A stretch of 6,112 nucleotides of DNA from JAGOTP01 sp964443315 (lineage in GTDB: Bacteria > Patescibacteriota > Patescibacteriia > 2-12-FULL-60-25): positions 1 to 6,112 of the forward strand of contig CAYUCP010000044.1 in NCBI GenBank assembly GCA_964443315.1, in the 5' to 3' direction. Shown here in pieces: positions 6,001 to 6,112 of the stretch; the stretch's first letter is position 1; every line of letters starts with the position of its first letter. The notes under the pieces are model-generated. The model was given only the letters and a program-made list of their open reading frames with translations. It was not told the origin of the DNA and made no database searches. Both the position numbers and the translations under genes were made by a program.

Positions 6001-6112
6001 TTGATTTTTGATGATGGAGATAAATGGAGATAAATGGAAATACATACCCCAGAACTTCCTCCTAACAGAACAAAGATAGCAAGCAACAACAATTGTGATT
6101 GTAAGCTGTTGC
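5954..6112 (-). repeat. Direct repeat R, copy upstream of gag (partial in window, 159 bp)
   Basis: This segment is identical to 254-412 and stops only because the window ends. It lies 17 nt upstream of the gag ATG, so it should hold the promoter and 5' leader of the element RNA. If the ends of the window join (1-55 equals 6058-6112), it continues through 1-161 to make a second complete 265-bp R. Confidence 0.85.

Larger units (their letters stand above)
1..6112 (-). mobile_element. Tyrosine-recombinase (YR) retrotransposon, VIPER/TATE-like domain order, apparently full length
   Basis: The whole window reads as a single retroelement on the minus strand: gag, then a protease-YR-RT-RNase H pol, bounded by identical direct repeats. 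A tyrosine recombinase in place of a DDE integrase, with RT and RNase H of the retrotransposon type, defines YR (DIRS-order) retroelements. YR upstream of RT is the order described for VIPER and TATE of trypanosomatids, whereas DIRS, PAT and Ngaro put YR last. Most catalytic residues can be located and neither ORF is interrupted, so the copy looks potentially active. Coding begins 17 nt after one repeat and ends 38 nt before the next, so there is no room for cargo genes. No host sequence or target site can be identified. The family placement rests on motif reading, not on a database search; the C48 protease module is not part of VIPER/TATE as I know them. Confidence 0.85.

Noticed and set aside
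5938..6045. N-terminal extension of gag to the ATG at 6045
   Set aside because: The extra 36 residues come mostly from the repeat and its pyrimidine tract. The ATG at 5937 has the better context and lies just outside R. It remains possible if the transcript starts upstream.
1..6112. tRNA, rRNA, CRISPR array or bacterial operon signals
   Set aside because: None were seen. The only repeats are R, its internal inverted and tandem repeats, and the Asp-codon run, and the coding content is a eukaryotic retroelement.

Overview
The window looks like one complete retrotransposon of a eukaryote, coded entirely on the minus strand, with no host gene and no recognisable host flank. The coding part is a gag-like ORF followed by a very long pol ORF. 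Pol carries, in order, a Ulp1/C48-type cysteine protease, an unassigned region with ubiquitin-hydrolase-like motifs, an acidic linker, a tyrosine recombinase (YR), a reverse transcriptase (RT) and an RNase H. A YR instead of a DDE integrase, together with RT-RNase H, places it among the YR (DIRS-order) retrotransposons. The YR-before-RT order is that of the VIPER/TATE elements of trypanosomatids rather than DIRS/Ngaro (RT-RH-YR). A kinetoplastid or another protist is therefore my best guess for the host, with low confidence. The standard genetic code fits: pol runs about 1,540 codons without a stop. No intron is needed.

Layout in the element's own direction (high to low coordinates): a direct repeat R ends at 5954; gag is 5937-5137; pol is open from 5437 to 557 in the -1 frame relative to gag; a second copy of R is 518-254; a unique 92-bp spacer is 253-162; and part of R follows again at 161-1. 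The R copies are identical wherever they can be compared. The order repeat-ORFs-repeat-spacer-repeat matches the split direct repeats (A1-ORFs-B1A2-B2) of Ngaro/PAT/VIPER-type elements.

The first 55 and last 55 bases are identical. If this is end overlap, the molecule closes into a 6,057-bp circle carrying two complete 265-bp R copies. This could be an extrachromosomal intermediate, a head-to-tail tandem, or an assembly loop through the repeat.

Expression appears to use programmed -1 frameshifting. A canonical slippery heptamer A AAA AAC lies in the gag frame at 5179-5173, inside the gag/pol overlap and 12 codons (stop included) before the end of gag, with a possible stem-loop after it. Pol has no ATG upstream of 5095, so a Gag-Pol fusion of about 1,793 residues is the simplest reading. 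Gag would package the RNA through its RGG tail, C48 could process the polyprotein or act on host SUMO/ubiquitin, RT-RNase H would make DNA, and the YR would integrate a circular product through the repeat junction. These roles are inferred from domain families.
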